Notes: a model not told the origin generated them from the letters alone. Positions 45,113 to 53,585 are shown, numbered from the stretch's first letter. The stretch is DNA of 64,000 nt from Halocatena halophila (GCA_027563145.1 CP071306.1:1674001-1738000); one strand, 5' to 3'. Numbers and translations are program-made.

Positions 45113-45532
45113 TCACTCGGACGTCTCCCGGAGGTTGGCGTAGACGACACCCAGGGTGAATCCATACGCGACGTGTGCAATGAGTGTCAGCGCACCAAAG
45201 ACGACCAACAGGGGAAACTCGAGATTGCCACTTCCCGTGATGACGAACACGACCCAGAGCACGAGTCCCAGAAAGACGCCTCTCGTGGCCGGATCCCGAT
45301 CATCCCCCATCGATTGCTCAAGGGCGACAAACAGCAGTGGCCACGCCAGTACACCGGCCACAACAAACAGTGCAAAGCCGACAAAAACCTTTCCAGGGAG
45401 ACCAACGAATCGCGCGATCACGTCGAACGTTCCGATCTGGCTTCGGGTCTGTACCTCCGTTAGAATCATGAGCAACGAGAGGACTGCCGTCCCGGCAACA
45501 CCACCAGCGACAGCACTCAATGGCCGATTCAT
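45113..45532 (-). CDS. DUF6789-like membrane protein
   Basis: 139 residues from ATG 45532 (MNRPLSAVAGGVAGTAVLSL), with four membrane helices. It resembles the small DUF6789 family that accompanies cytochrome oxidase genes in haloarchaea; here it lies 143 bases upstream of coxA on the same strand. A role in oxidase assembly is inference from context. The intergenic T-rich stretch at about 45010-45055 may carry the coxA promoter. Confidence 0.7.
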   Translation of the reverse strand: MNRPLSAVAGGVAGTAVLSLLMILTEVQTRSQIGTFDVIARFVGLPGKVFVGFALFVVAGVLAWPLLFVALEQSMGDDRDPATRGVFLGLVLWVVFVITGSGNLEFPLLVVFGALTLIAHVAYGFTLGVVYANLRETSE

Positions 45533-45677
45533 CTCGATCGCCTCAACGATGGCCGGGCGCAAAAGCCTGGCTTGGAAGCTACTCGAGAAGTTTTTCATAC
45601 ATATCATCAATAGTGATCATCCCAGATGAAATTGAAACTCTTATTCATCTCTTGGAGGTAATCCTATGTGATTAACT

Positions 45678-46619
45678 GTGTCTGTGATTCGTCTCGAAAA
45701 CGTGCGTAAGGAGTATGGAGAGCTTACAGCTCTCGATGGCGTGGATTTATCGGTTAAGTCAGGTGAGGTGTATGGCTTTCTCGGCCCAAACGGTGCCGGA
45801 AAATCCACGACGATTAACGTGATTCTTGATTTCGCTCGACCGACGGCAGGCACGGCGACGGTATTCGGAATGGACGCCACCGAAGAGAGTCAGGCGATCC
45901 GCGAGCGAATTGGCGTGTTGCCCGAGGGGCTCGATCTGTACGGTCGGTTGACTGCGCGCCAGCACCTCGAATTCGTTCGCGAGTCCAAGGGCGTACCATC
46001 TGATGCAATCGACTTCGAAGCGATCGTTGAGCGGGTGGGCATTCCCGACGCGATCGACCGGAAAGTCGGGGGCTTCTCGAAGGGAATGCAACAGCGGTTG
46101 GCGCTTGGTGCAGCCCTGATTGGCGATCCGGAGCTGATTATCCTGGATGAACCGTCGTCCGGATTGGACCCAGAAGGCGTCCGCACGATGCGAGAGATCA
46201 TTCTCGAGGAGGTCGACCGAGGCGCGACGGTGTTTTTCTCGAGTCATATCCTGGATCAGGTCGAGGCCGTCTGCGATCGAGTTGGCATTCTTCGCGATGG
46301 AGAGCTTGTGGCCCAGGGCCCGATCAACGAGCTGCAGTCGTCGATGGGTGGCGATTCAGTGCTGGAGATCGAAACCAACGGGAGCCAGTCTGGAGCGATT
46401 TCGGCGGTTGAGTCGGTCGCTGGGGTTTCGAGTGTCACCACGAACAACGGCACGGTGACAGTCCGATGTTCGCCACCGGCGAAAATCGACGTGCTGAACA
46501 CGATCCAGGAAGCTGGCGCGACTGTCGAGGACTTCTCACTCGATGAACAGTCGCTCGAATCGCTGTTCATGTCGTACACTGACGATGAGTCGGCTGCGAA
46601 GACGGAGGTGCGCGCATGA
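45678..46619 (+). CDS. ABC transporter ATP-binding protein
   Basis: 313 residues. Walker A GFLGPNGAGKSTT (about residue 38), signature FSKGMQQRLALGAAL, Walker B LIILDEPSSGLDPEG and the H-loop SSHILDQVE are all present. A C-terminal accessory domain of about 90 residues follows, as in ABC-2 exporters (CcmA/NosF/NatA-like). GTG 45678 starts the open frame. Upstream in the same frame, ATG 45666 preceded by GGAGG is immediately followed by a TGA codon. The permease gene overlaps by 4 bases. Confidence 0.92.
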   Translation: MSVIRLENVRKEYGELTALDGVDLSVKSGEVYGFLGPNGAGKSTTINVILDFARPTAGTATVFGMDATEESQAIRERIGVLPEGLDLYGRLTARQHLEFVRESKGVPSDAIDFEAIVERVGIPDAIDRKVGGFSKGMQQRLALGAALIGDPELIILDEPSSGLDPEGVRTMREIILEEVDRGATVFFSSHILDQVEAVCDRVGILRDGELVAQGPINELQSSMGGDSVLEIETNGSQSGAISAVESVAGVSSVTTNNGTVTVRCSPPAKIDVLNTIQEAGATVEDFSLDEQSLESLFMSYTDDESAAKTEVRA

Positions 46620-47440
46620 GCACGCTCACTGTAGCCAAGAAGGATTTCCAGGATGCAGCCCGGTCGCGACTGCTCGCTGGGCTGATTGTGGTGTTTGCGC
46701 TGTTTCAGACGGGGATCATCTACTGGATGACGCAGGTTACTGCTGGCGGCGAGTCGATCGAAATGGCGAGCGTTCTGGATCTAATGATTATTCCAACCTA
46801 CATTCTGTTGCCGATCATCGGCACAATGATTGGGTATAAATCGATCGTTGGAGAACGAAATTCGGGGAGTTTGAAGTTCCTGCTCGGGCTTCCACACTCC
46901 CGGCGAGATGTAGTGCTTGGAAAGTTCCTCGGGCGGGGATTGCTCGTTACTGTTGCCGTCCTAGGTGGCTTCATCGTCGGCGGTGGGTTGCTGTTCGCAT
47001 CCACGTCGTCGTTCGATCCGGCCGTCTTCGTGGGCTATGTCCTCACGACAATTTTGCTCGGGGTCACGTTCGTCGCGGTCGCGGTGGCGTTTTCCTCGGT
47101 GACGAAATCTACCTCGATTGCAACCAGTGGGGCAATCGCGCTCGTGATGGTGTTTTTATTCCTCTGGAACGTCGTCATGATGATCGCCAGTGAGCTTGCC
47201 ATCAGGGCAAACCTGATGGATCGATTGCAGCCAGGAGAGATCCCACCAGACTGGTATCTGTTCTTGCAGAATCTGAATCCCACGAACGCGTACGCGAACG
47301 TGATCGCCTCGCTGGTCGGAAATTCTAGTGCAATAGACAGCGTCTTCACAGAGGACTGGTTCGGCCTGCTGGTGCTGGGTGGCTGGATCGTCGTGATGGT
47401 CGGGCTTGCGCTGATCCGGTTCGAGCGAGTCGATCTGTAG
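46616..47440 (+). CDS. ABC-2 type transporter permease
   Basis: 274 residues with six membrane helices, starting MSTLTVAKKDFQDAARSRLL, the amphipathic opening common to ABC-2 permeases of the NosY/NatB type, followed by GLIVVFALFQTGIIY. IVGERNSGSLKFLLGLPHSRRDVVLGK is the coupling region that contacts the ATPase. It is translated together with the ATPase gene through an ATGA overlap. Substrate (copper, Na+, drug or lipid) cannot be told. Confidence 0.88.
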   Translation: MSTLTVAKKDFQDAARSRLLAGLIVVFALFQTGIIYWMTQVTAGGESIEMASVLDLMIIPTYILLPIIGTMIGYKSIVGERNSGSLKFLLGLPHSRRDVVLGKFLGRGLLVTVAVLGGFIVGGGLLFASTSSFDPAVFVGYVLTTILLGVTFVAVAVAFSSVTKSTSIATSGAIALVMVFLFLWNVVMMIASELAIRANLMDRLQPGEIPPDWYLFLQNLNPTNAYANVIASLVGNSSAIDSVFTEDWFGLLVLGGWIVVMVGLALIRFERVDL

Positions 47441-47487
47441 CTGTCGCGGTCGGCAGCTACAAGAAAGGCGCGCCAGTAACTGTTGGC

Positions 47488-48111
47488 ATGACAGACGCTT
47501 CGTTCGAAGACGAGCTTCGCGACGAACACGCAACCGAACTCTCACGGCTTGGTTCCTCGAAGGCGTTGTACGCCGATACTGCCGGCGAGATGGAAGCAGA
47601 GACCGTCCTCGCTGCGGTTGCCGACGCAGAGTATGCGGCCACAGAGACGTTTGACTCCTGGGCAACGTCGGAATCCAACGCAGTGGCATCGGTATTCTCG
47701 GCGGTTGCCACACAGGAGCGCGATCACTACGAGACAGTCATCGATGCAATTGACGGGGAACACGAACCGGCGAGTGAGCCATCCGCCCTGCAGGCAACGC
47801 TGCGCGAACAAACGGACACGTTCGAACGGATCGGTGCATTCATCGGTCGGACAATCGTGGCCGAAAAATCGAAAGAGCAGGTAACCGGCTTTTTCGTCGG
47901 CCAGGCGGACCCACAGACCGCGCAGACGTTCCGATCGATGGGATCAGACCTGGACGAACAGCTCGAAAGTGGAGCCACACTGCTCAAGGAGTGCGACGAA
48001 TCCGAACGTGAACGAGCGTTCGACGCTGCGAGCGATGCAATTACTGCAGCGTATGATGAGTACACAGAACAGCTAGAAGCGATGGGAGTCAATCCAAAAC
48101 CCGTCTGTTGA
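47488..48111 (+). CDS. rubrerythrin-like ferritin fold protein
   Basis: 207 residues, acidic and helical. ExxH motifs of a ferritin-like di-iron site are partly visible: DEHATELSRLGSSKALY, then VADAEYAATETFDSWA and TQERDHYETVID. I assign it to the haloarchaeal rubrerythrin family without the C-terminal rubredoxin domain. Possible roles are peroxide or iron handling. It lies 47 bases after the permease gene but may have its own promoter. Confidence 0.6.
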   Translation: MTDASFEDELRDEHATELSRLGSSKALYADTAGEMEAETVLAAVADAEYAATETFDSWATSESNAVASVFSAVATQERDHYETVIDAIDGEHEPASEPSALQATLREQTDTFERIGAFIGRTIVAEKSKEQVTGFFVGQADPQTAQTFRSMGSDLDEQLESGATLLKECDESERERAFDAASDAITAAYDEYTEQLEAMGVNPKPVC

Positions 48112-48175
48112 ACGGACTAACTCCGTCTATATCTTCACCTTATCGCCAGAGCCACTTAAAGGAACGAGCGCTCGA

Positions 48176-48865
48176 TCAGAGATCCGGAAGCGACGAATCC
48201 CGATCTGGATTGCGACCGTAGGCGACGCCGTGGAGTTCCTGTTCGTCAAGTTGTTCTTTGAGCACCCGGCGAAGACGATTGAGACTCGTGGTGTCGAGAT
48301 CCTGTTGCTCACAGAGATGCCGAAACGCTGGATCATCGGTAAGCGAGGTGAACTGCTCGTACAGCGTGGCCATCCGTTCTGGACTCTGTGCCTGAATCCA
48401 GTCGGTGTCATCGAGTCCAAGATACCGTTTGCGGTCGGTGTCGACGACGTGTCGAATCACGACGAGCGCGACGGTCTCAATCGCACGACGGCTGCCAAAC
48501 GCCGTCAGGTCCAACTCGATCATGACGCCGATTGCCCGATCGCGTTGCCAGGGCGTCAGCGACAGCGATGTGGTTAGTGCGTGCGTAATCCGGAGTTTAT
48601 CGAGACGGTGGGCCCGTTCGCTGTAGCCTTCCATCGCCGGATGGCGTTCTTCGTGAAGACGGCGAATATCGTCCGAAAGATCGCCATCTGGACTGTCCGC
48701 ACGGCCGATGCGTGTTGCGCTCGGCGTGACGAGCCCCCACCGCCGAACGGTTGCATCGCGCGCGAGCGCCGACCGCGAGACGGTACCGTCACCCGGCCGG
48801 CGGCTCACCGATGGCGGACCAGTTGGGCTCCCTGTTGGTTCGTCCGACGACTCGCTCTCTCCCAT
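48176..48865 (-). CDS. rpoeps: haloarchaeal DNA-directed RNA polymerase subunit epsilon
   Basis: 229 residues. The segments SRSALARDATVRRWGLVTPS, then GRADSPDGDLSDDIRRLHEE and RHPAMEGYSERAHRLDKLRI, are diagnostic for the protein co-purified with RNA polymerase in Halobacterium and annotated as epsilon. The fold is helical and its function is unclear. The N-terminal about 30 residues are disordered. It stands alone, convergent with the rubrerythrin-like gene. Confidence 0.85.
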   Translation of the reverse strand: MGESESSDEPTGSPTGPPSVSRRPGDGTVSRSALARDATVRRWGLVTPSATRIGRADSPDGDLSDDIRRLHEERHPAMEGYSERAHRLDKLRITHALTTSLSLTPWQRDRAIGVMIELDLTAFGSRRAIETVALVVIRHVVDTDRKRYLGLDDTDWIQAQSPERMATLYEQFTSLTDDPAFRHLCEQQDLDTTSLNRLRRVLKEQLDEQELHGVAYGRNPDRDSSLPDL

Positions 48866-48916
48866 GTCTTTCAGTTGACTGACTACAGGGTAAAAGCTGT
48901 GGACGATCGGGCGTCC

Positions 48917-49495
48917 CTAGAAATCGCAGCTGACCGATCCATCGTCGTTGAGATGGATCGAGCCGTCGAACAGTTCGCTGAACTCATCGACAACCGCATC
49001 GCTGTGTACCGACGCTGCAACGTGAAACAGCCCAACAGCGTCGTGGCGATCGATGAGCGAGACGATCCGTTCGATCGCGTTCACCGTGCGCTGTTCGTTC
49101 GAGTAGTAGGCCATCTCCGTGACGGAGTCGATGCTGATCCGTAATTTTCCATCGTGGGCCTCCAGAAAGGTCTGAATCGCGTCGATCATCCCATCGAGAT
49201 CTTCGGGTGAAGGCACGTATCGGACGTTGGACGATGAGCGGCGTGAATACCCACGCTCAATCGAAAGCGTATCGAGAATGACCGCCTTCGAAGCGTCGAC
49301 ATCGTAGTGGTCCAGTTTCTGTTTTACCTCACGTGCGGTCGTCCGAGTGGATAAGATGAACAGATGGTCGGTGTCGGTTTTGAAAAAATCGGTGTCGACG
49401 CGGTCCGTTTCTCCTGTGCTGGGATGTAACAACATCAGGCTCGTTCCTGCCGGGACGGTTTCTGGTGCGGCCGTTATTGCGAGTCGATAATCCAT
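48917..49495 (-). CDS. RecA-fold protein of the DUF7504 type without Walker A
   Basis: 192 residues from ATG 49495 (MDYRLAITAAPETVPAGTSL). The arrangement of strands (LFILSTRTTAREVKQKLDHY, LRISIDSVTEMAYYSN) resembles KaiC/RecA-like haloarchaeal proteins now grouped as DUF7504. The P-loop position reads PETVPAGTSL, so nucleotide binding is doubtful. Such proteins are often linked to signalling. Assignment is moderate. Confidence 0.6.
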   Translation of the reverse strand: MDYRLAITAAPETVPAGTSLMLLHPSTGETDRVDTDFFKTDTDHLFILSTRTTAREVKQKLDHYDVDASKAVILDTLSIERGYSRRSSSNVRYVPSPEDLDGMIDAIQTFLEAHDGKLRISIDSVTEMAYYSNEQRTVNAIERIVSLIDRHDAVGLFHVAASVHSDAVVDEFSELFDGSIHLNDDGSVSCDF

Positions 49496-49605
49496 AATGT
49501 CGTACCTGATCGCCACCCCATTAACCTTTTGTCAATCAGATGTGTTTTCTATCGATTCGGTTTCGGAGGTGGGCGTTCACGAGGCGTACAGTTACTACGC
49601 CATTC

Positions 49606-50385
49606 CTAGGATGTAAGTTTATCGAAGGTTTTTTCGGCCCAAACGATTCCATACTCAGGTCCTCCTTCTCGGTAAGCAGCGCTGTCGAGCACGTCGAACG
49701 GGGTTGGAATGGCCACGTCGTGTTTGATGGCGCTACAGGCGAGCTCTGCGGCGTCAGTAAAGCTCGTCCGACCGGTGGCAACCTCTCTAGAGAGGTCGTC
49801 GAGCCGTGGTTCTAAGCGCTCGCCGGCATCCTGCCAGGCCCCAAACAGCGCGGGGTGATCGTCCGAGAAGCGTTCGAACTGCGACTGGGTGTAAAGGCCC
49901 CGATAGGCATCGAAGAGTGCTACGGCCAACTGGAAGGTGTCGGTTGGTCCAAGCGGGACTGCCGCGTCGAGATCGAGATACGACTCGCGGAAAAATCCCA
50001 GACAGTTTTCCGGCAGGGACTGGCCGATCTCACAAAGCGCTTCGGCGATCAGAAACTCCACGAACGACGCTGGAGACCCTTCGAGTCTGGCCTTTACGAA
50101 GACGACCGGTGGATCCGTTTGACTCGTCCAGGCGACACCACCGTCACCGGGGAGACCGATCGCAAACGGCTCTTCAAGCGTGGTTCGGAGCTGTGCTGGA
50201 GCACTCTCTGGAAGCCACGATGGATCGTAGGAGATCGGATCGATTGTTTCAACCAGGAGTCCCAGCTCCTCCGCTCTGGCAGTTTCTAGCGTCTGGAAAT
50301 CTGGGGTGTCGACGATGAGTGCTCCTGGTGCAATCGACGATCTGACGGCGTCTACTGATTGCGATACGTCTCGCCGGTCAAACAT
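49606..50385 (-). CDS. haloarchaeal conserved protein, DUF7089-like
   Basis: 259 residues from ATG 50385 (MFDRRDVSQSVDAVRSSIAPG). The pattern, including FAIGLPGDGGVAWT, PPVVFVKARLEGSP and NCLGFFRESYLDLDAA, agrees with my memory of the DUF7089 family, which has no known function. The start overlaps the stop of a 28-codon gene (TGATG). It is soluble and acidic. Confidence 0.65.
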   Translation of the reverse strand: MFDRRDVSQSVDAVRSSIAPGALIVDTPDFQTLETARAEELGLLVETIDPISYDPSWLPESAPAQLRTTLEEPFAIGLPGDGGVAWTSQTDPPVVFVKARLEGSPASFVEFLIAEALCEIGQSLPENCLGFFRESYLDLDAAVPLGPTDTFQLAVALFDAYRGLYTQSQFERFSDDHPALFGAWQDAGERLEPRLDDLSREVATGRTSFTDAAELACSAIKHDVAIPTPFDVLDSAAYREGGPEYGIVWAEKTFDKLTS

Positions 50386-50471
50386 CAGGCGAACAGCACT
50401 CCAACGACGACGAGCGACAGGATCATTGATCCACAGACAGTCCCGAGTACGACCTTCGTTGCCATGCTCAT
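50385..50471 (-). CDS. 28-residue single-helix membrane protein
   Basis: The short gene reads MSMATKVVLGTVCGSM and then a run of hydrophobic residues ending VGVLFA; residues 7-27 form one membrane helix. Its stop TGA overlaps the ATG of the DUF7089-like gene by one base, and both share the promoter region with the divergent gene at 50584. The coupling and the clean hydrophobic profile support a real microprotein, though it is too short for certainty. Confidence 0.5.
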   Translation of the reverse strand: MSMATKVVLGTVCGSMILSLVVVGVLFA

Positions 50472-50552
50472 ACGCCCAACTCACACTCCTGGCGGCTAAC
50501 TATGTTGTGGTTCGACACCACCCTCGATCGTGTGTCCTCGTAGGTAGTTTTT

Positions 50553-50562
50553 CATACTATAC
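50553..50562 (+). promoter_or_regulatory. TATA box of the gene at 50584
   Basis: CATACTATAC is centred about 27 bases before ATG 50584. Confidence 0.5.
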
Positions 50563-50583
50563 GTTATTGGTATTACTATACCT

Positions 50584-50994
50584 ATGAGAGATACAAGTGA
50601 GAATGCGTTGTCGTCCGTCCGTGATCGGAATCTGTGTGGGTTCACCCGGTTCGTGGTCGTTGGGTCGCCCGTACAGATCGGCGTGGGGGAGGCAGAACAA
50701 GTGCTCTGTAGCGGGCCAATATCAATTGCACAGCTCATTACAATCGGTCTGGGGTTGATATCGACGTATCTGATCATCAAAGGAGTTCTGAGATTGATGA
50801 TGGGCGTCGACAACGCGGGTGCAACTGAACTGGTTGGGAGCGACGGAATCCGTCGCACCAAAGCCGCCCCGGCGTACGGCCGTCGACAGGCCCGTGGGGG
50901 GATCTATTCGGTTCTTGCTGCGCTGTTGCCAACGATCGTCCCGGTGTTACTGGGTGTGGCAGGAATTAACGTGGTTAGCTGTCTATTTCCGTGA
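50584..50994 (+). CDS. hypothetical membrane protein
   Basis: 136 residues, not recognised. Two hydrophobic helices lie at about residues 46-68 (ISIAQLITIGLGLISTYLII) and 108-131 (YSVLAALLPTIVPVLLGVAG), separated by a charged Gly/Arg-rich loop. The size and helix pattern are a little like small TrbC/VirB2-type or pilin-like subunits, but this is weak. It converges on the oapC gene with 16 bases between the stops. Confidence 0.55.
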   Translation: MRDTSENALSSVRDRNLCGFTRFVVVGSPVQIGVGEAEQVLCSGPISIAQLITIGLGLISTYLIIKGVLRLMMGVDNAGATELVGSDGIRRTKAAPAYGRRQARGGIYSVLAALLPTIVPVLLGVAGINVVSCLFP

Positions 50995-51010
50995 TCGAGG
51001 TTGTGAACCA

Positions 51011-51622
51011 TCAATTTTCGTTCGATAGCCAGGTTTCGGGCATCTGAATGACATAATGGCCATTTTCCTGGAGGGCAATGATATACTCTTCTCTGCCGTA
51101 GAGTTCCATCAAATTGAGCTCGTACTGCCCGGGTTCGAGGATCTTGATCGACTCGAACTGATCGTTGAGCTCTGCTCTGAGTTCGGCGAGATCGGGTTGT
51201 TCGCCGGTCGGTTCGCGAATCACGCGCCCGTCGCTCGGCGGCGGTGATGGCCCCGTCGGTGGGGAATCGTCAGTCTCGGGGAGTTGATCAGGATGGACGA
51301 ACTCGGATCGAGCCATTGCCTGTGCCGAATCTTCGGGTTGTTCGGGAGAAGCGGACGCAGACTCCGATTGCTCTGTGTCCGCAGTGTCGCTGGACTCGGT
51401 GGGTTGTCCAGTCATCAACTCTCGCATCATCGACGTGGCCCGGCCCACGTGGGTACCGACGGCTCCTCCCCTGGGTTGGGGTGGTTCTTCGGTGACGCCA
51501 TCTTCGTCCGAATCTTCCGGCCTGAACTGAAACGTTGTGCCGCCACAATCCGGACAGCCCGACAGCATCTCCTTTGAACCATCTCCAAATACACATCCGC
51601 AGTTCGTACACTGGTGTGCCAT
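51011..51622 (-). CDS. oapC: OapC/ArvC family zinc-ribbon protein
   Basis: 203 residues. The N-terminal zinc ribbon MAHQCTNCGCVFGDG...CPDCGG is followed by a long disordered acidic/Pro region and a compact C-terminal domain (FESIKILEPGQYELNLMEL, REEYIIALQENGHYVIQMP). This is the origin-associated protein C family, also called ArvC, found beside ArvA/ArvB. Together with ArvA it is linked to extracellular vesicle formation in haloarchaea. It is the last gene of the oapA-oapB-oapC operon, 18 bases after oapB. Confidence 0.88.
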   Translation of the reverse strand: MAHQCTNCGCVFGDGSKEMLSGCPDCGGTTFQFRPEDSDEDGVTEEPPQPRGGAVGTHVGRATSMMRELMTGQPTESSDTADTEQSESASASPEQPEDSAQAMARSEFVHPDQLPETDDSPPTGPSPPPSDGRVIREPTGEQPDLAELRAELNDQFESIKILEPGQYELNLMELYGREEYIIALQENGHYVIQMPETWLSNEN

Positions 51623-51640
51623 TAGCGCTCGGTTCGTCTC

Positions 51641-52015
51641 TTACTGTGTTACGAGTGCTCGAATCAAGTTTTCGTCCTTGTGAAGCGTCTCGATGCGGTT
51701 CGCTGGTCCTATCACGGTCAGTTTGTTCGGCGGGTTGCGCCCGAACAGACGGCTGAACAGTCCTGGTTGACTCTCCTGTTGGGGGTAGCTCTCGATTTCA
51801 ATCCCGGTAAACTCGTCGGGACTGATCTCATTCATCGTTACTTCGATGAGCTTTGACTCCTCGTCGGGAGAGAGTCCTTCTTCAAGGATGACGATGTTGC
51901 CGTCGCGGACACCATCGATTATCAACCGGATTTTTTCCATGCTCCGGAGACTCTGCATCCGCTCTCGACTAACGAGATCGATCTGCACCCCGTCAGTCAT
52001 CGTTATGTCAGCCAT
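51641..52015 (-). CDS. oapB: OapB/ArvB family protein (DUF2073)
   Basis: 124 residues. IDLVSRERMQSLRSMEKIRL, then VRDGNIVILEEGLSPDEESK and LTVIGPANRIETLHKDENLI, are typical of DUF2073 proteins. These accompany the Era-like GTPase OapA/ArvA in archaeal genomes and are thought to act with it. It sits 5 bases after the oapA stop, so translation is probably coupled. Confidence 0.9.
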   Translation of the reverse strand: MADITMTDGVQIDLVSRERMQSLRSMEKIRLIIDGVRDGNIVILEEGLSPDEESKLIEVTMNEISPDEFTGIEIESYPQQESQPGLFSRLFGRNPPNKLTVIGPANRIETLHKDENLIRALVTQ

Positions 52016-52020
52016 CTAGT

Positions 52021-53217
52021 TCACCCAAAGTACTCCGCTATCTTATCGTAGACCTCCTCCATATTTTCTCCTTCTAGTGCAGACAGTGGAACCACCTCGT
52101 GTTGTGGGAACGCATTGACGATACGTTGAATGCTGGCATCGTCAAGATCGATCTTGTTCGCGAAGATCAAGACCGGAAGATCACGACTCTCGATAATACC
52201 GACGAGCATTGTGTTCACCTGTGTGAACGGATCACTCGTGCTATCGAGGACGTACACCACGCCGTCTACGTCCTCGCGCAACCAGTGCATCGCTTCTGCG
52301 ACGCCTTCAGTTGCCTCACGAGAACGCCGGACGGCGTCCTCTTTGTTCATATCATGCTCGAGAAATTCATTGTAATCGACTTTTGTCGTGACGCCCGGTG
52401 TGTCCACGATATCGATCGTTACTGTCGAACCGTTGCGTTTTATCTCGACGTTCTCCTTGCGGCGGGCCCGCCTGGTTTCGTGTGGAACGTGGCTTTCGGG
52501 ACCGACCGCATCGCCCGTCCAGTCGCGCGCGATTCGATTGGCGAGCGTCGTGTTGTGAACCACGAGCCCAGAGCCAGTGGTGAACGTGTGGTGTTCGGGG
52601 ACGGTCAGATCGTAAATATACCCCGTGTATGATGTGGGCTCTATTGCACTCACGGTGTCCCAGGTCAGCGACAGGTCCGCGACAGGGTCTGTGCGCGAGG
52701 AGTGGGCTACAACACCACCATCGGTGAACAGTCGTGATGGCGGCGTCGAAACCGAAGCCACGGTTGTCCCCACGGTTAGCTCGCTGGCTGGCGTCTGCGT
52801 AGGACGATCAGAACCGGCAACGATGAACGGATGTGCAGGGCTTACAACCACTTCTCTGCCCGTTTGTGTTTCAACCCGGAACAGCTGGCCGTCGTAGGAC
52901 TGACGGAACACGTGCGAGACGGTCGCCGGAACGATCTGCTCGGTTTGGGTCATCGCTGGGACGCGAACGCCCGCGTCCGCACAGGAAAGCCAGGTCTCGT
53001 TGGGGGCGGTGCTGACATCGGTGGCATCCGGACACCGTCGTTCGACGGTTGAGAACACCGACTCTATTGGGGTGCAGGTGCCGTCTGCGAGCAACACCTC
53101 CTCAGTTGCTCCAAGGCACTTTCCTGCGTTCGGTGGCCCATAGATGCCTATCCGCCTCGGTTCGCTCCCCGAGAACAGTCGTGAAATACTGTCTTTGATG
53201 CTCGCTATCAGACCCAT
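52021..53217 (-). CDS. oapA: OapA/ArvA Era-like GTPase interrupted in frame by a mini-intein
   Basis: 398 codons. Residues 1-33 and 223-398 make a 209-residue Era-like GTPase: N-terminal amphipathic helix (LIASIKDSISRLF), G1 loop GPPNAGK|TTLANR, G3 DTPG, G4 FANKIDLDD. This GTPase, with ArvB and ArvC, is linked to vesicle budding in haloarchaea. Residues 34-222 do not belong to the family and have all splicing blocks of an intein, inserted between Lys33 and Thr223 of the P-loop. Until the intein is removed the GTP-binding loop is split, so the precursor should be inactive. No frame break is seen in either part. The gene is first in the oapA-oapB-oapC operon and starts about 300 bases from the origin repeats. 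Confidence 0.92.
   Translation of the reverse strand: MGLIASIKDSISRLFSGSEPRRIGIYGPPNAGKCLGATEEVLLADGTCTPIESVFSTVERRCPDATDVSTAPNETWLSCADAGVRVPAMTQTEQIVPATVSHVFRQSYDGQLFRVETQTGREVVVSPAHPFIVAGSDRPTQTPASELTVGTTVASVSTPPSRLFTDGGVVAHSSRTDPVADLSLTWDTVSAIEPTSYTGYIYDLTVPEHHTFTTGSGLVVHNTTLANRIARDWTGDAVGPESHVPHETRRARRKENVEIKRNGSTVTIDIVDTPGVTTKVDYNEFLEHDMNKEDAVRRSREATEGVAEAMHWLREDVDGVVYVLDSTSDPFTQVNTMLVGIIESRDLPVLIFANKIDLDDASIQRIVNAFPQHEVVPLSALEGENMEEVYDKIAEYFG
52552..53118 (-). other. mini-intein of 189 residues in the oapA P-loop
   Basis: The insert starts with Cys34 (block A CLGATEEVLLADGTCTP), has block B REVVVSPAHPFIVA with His129, block F YTGYIYDLTVPEHHTF with Asp203, and ends with block G GLVVHN (His221, Asn222) before the +1 Thr223. 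All residues for N-S shift, transesterification by the Thr and Asn cyclisation are present. The block B motif has Ser in place of the usual Thr. The central part (residues about 135-190) has no LAGLIDADG or HNH motif, so no homing endonuclease remains. Confidence 0.92.
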
Positions 53218-53515
53218 CCTAACGCGCTCCTCCCACGGCCAGCGGCCGCGTATACCCCAATACCCAAGCCGATGTACTTAAGCGTGCGTCAGACAACCAT
53301 ATTTTAGCTTTGGTATTATATTTGCTACGTTTCATATGTGGTCCTATTTCAATCGGGCTGCCTTCGATTAATTGCTCGGGAGCCATTGTATTATCAGTTG
53401 GTTTTCAGTGGACCTGAAAGTGGTCCAGGTCGTGTAGTCCCAAAGATTGTTGTCGTCGATCTGTATTCAGTTGTGCCGACAGGTGATCTGTAGTTATTGT
53501 GATGTCTCACCGTAA

Positions 53516-53544
53516 CCCCCCCACCCCTTCGTTTCTACTGGAAC
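53516..53544 (-). repeat. origin recognition box ORB1 (reverse)
   Basis: On the minus strand it reads GTTCCAGTAGAAACGAAGGG continuing GTGGGGGGG, including the G-string that follows haloarchaeal ORBs. It is the inverted partner of ORB2. Confidence 0.88.
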
Positions 53545-53585
53545 GCTCACAGCCGTCTCCTCGATCCACGGATATCGGAAGTATA

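Noticed and set aside
45666..45671. TGA after ATG as a selenocysteine or recoded codon
   Set aside because: Haloarchaea do not use selenocysteine and no insertion element is visible; a nonsense codon or mini-ORF is simpler.
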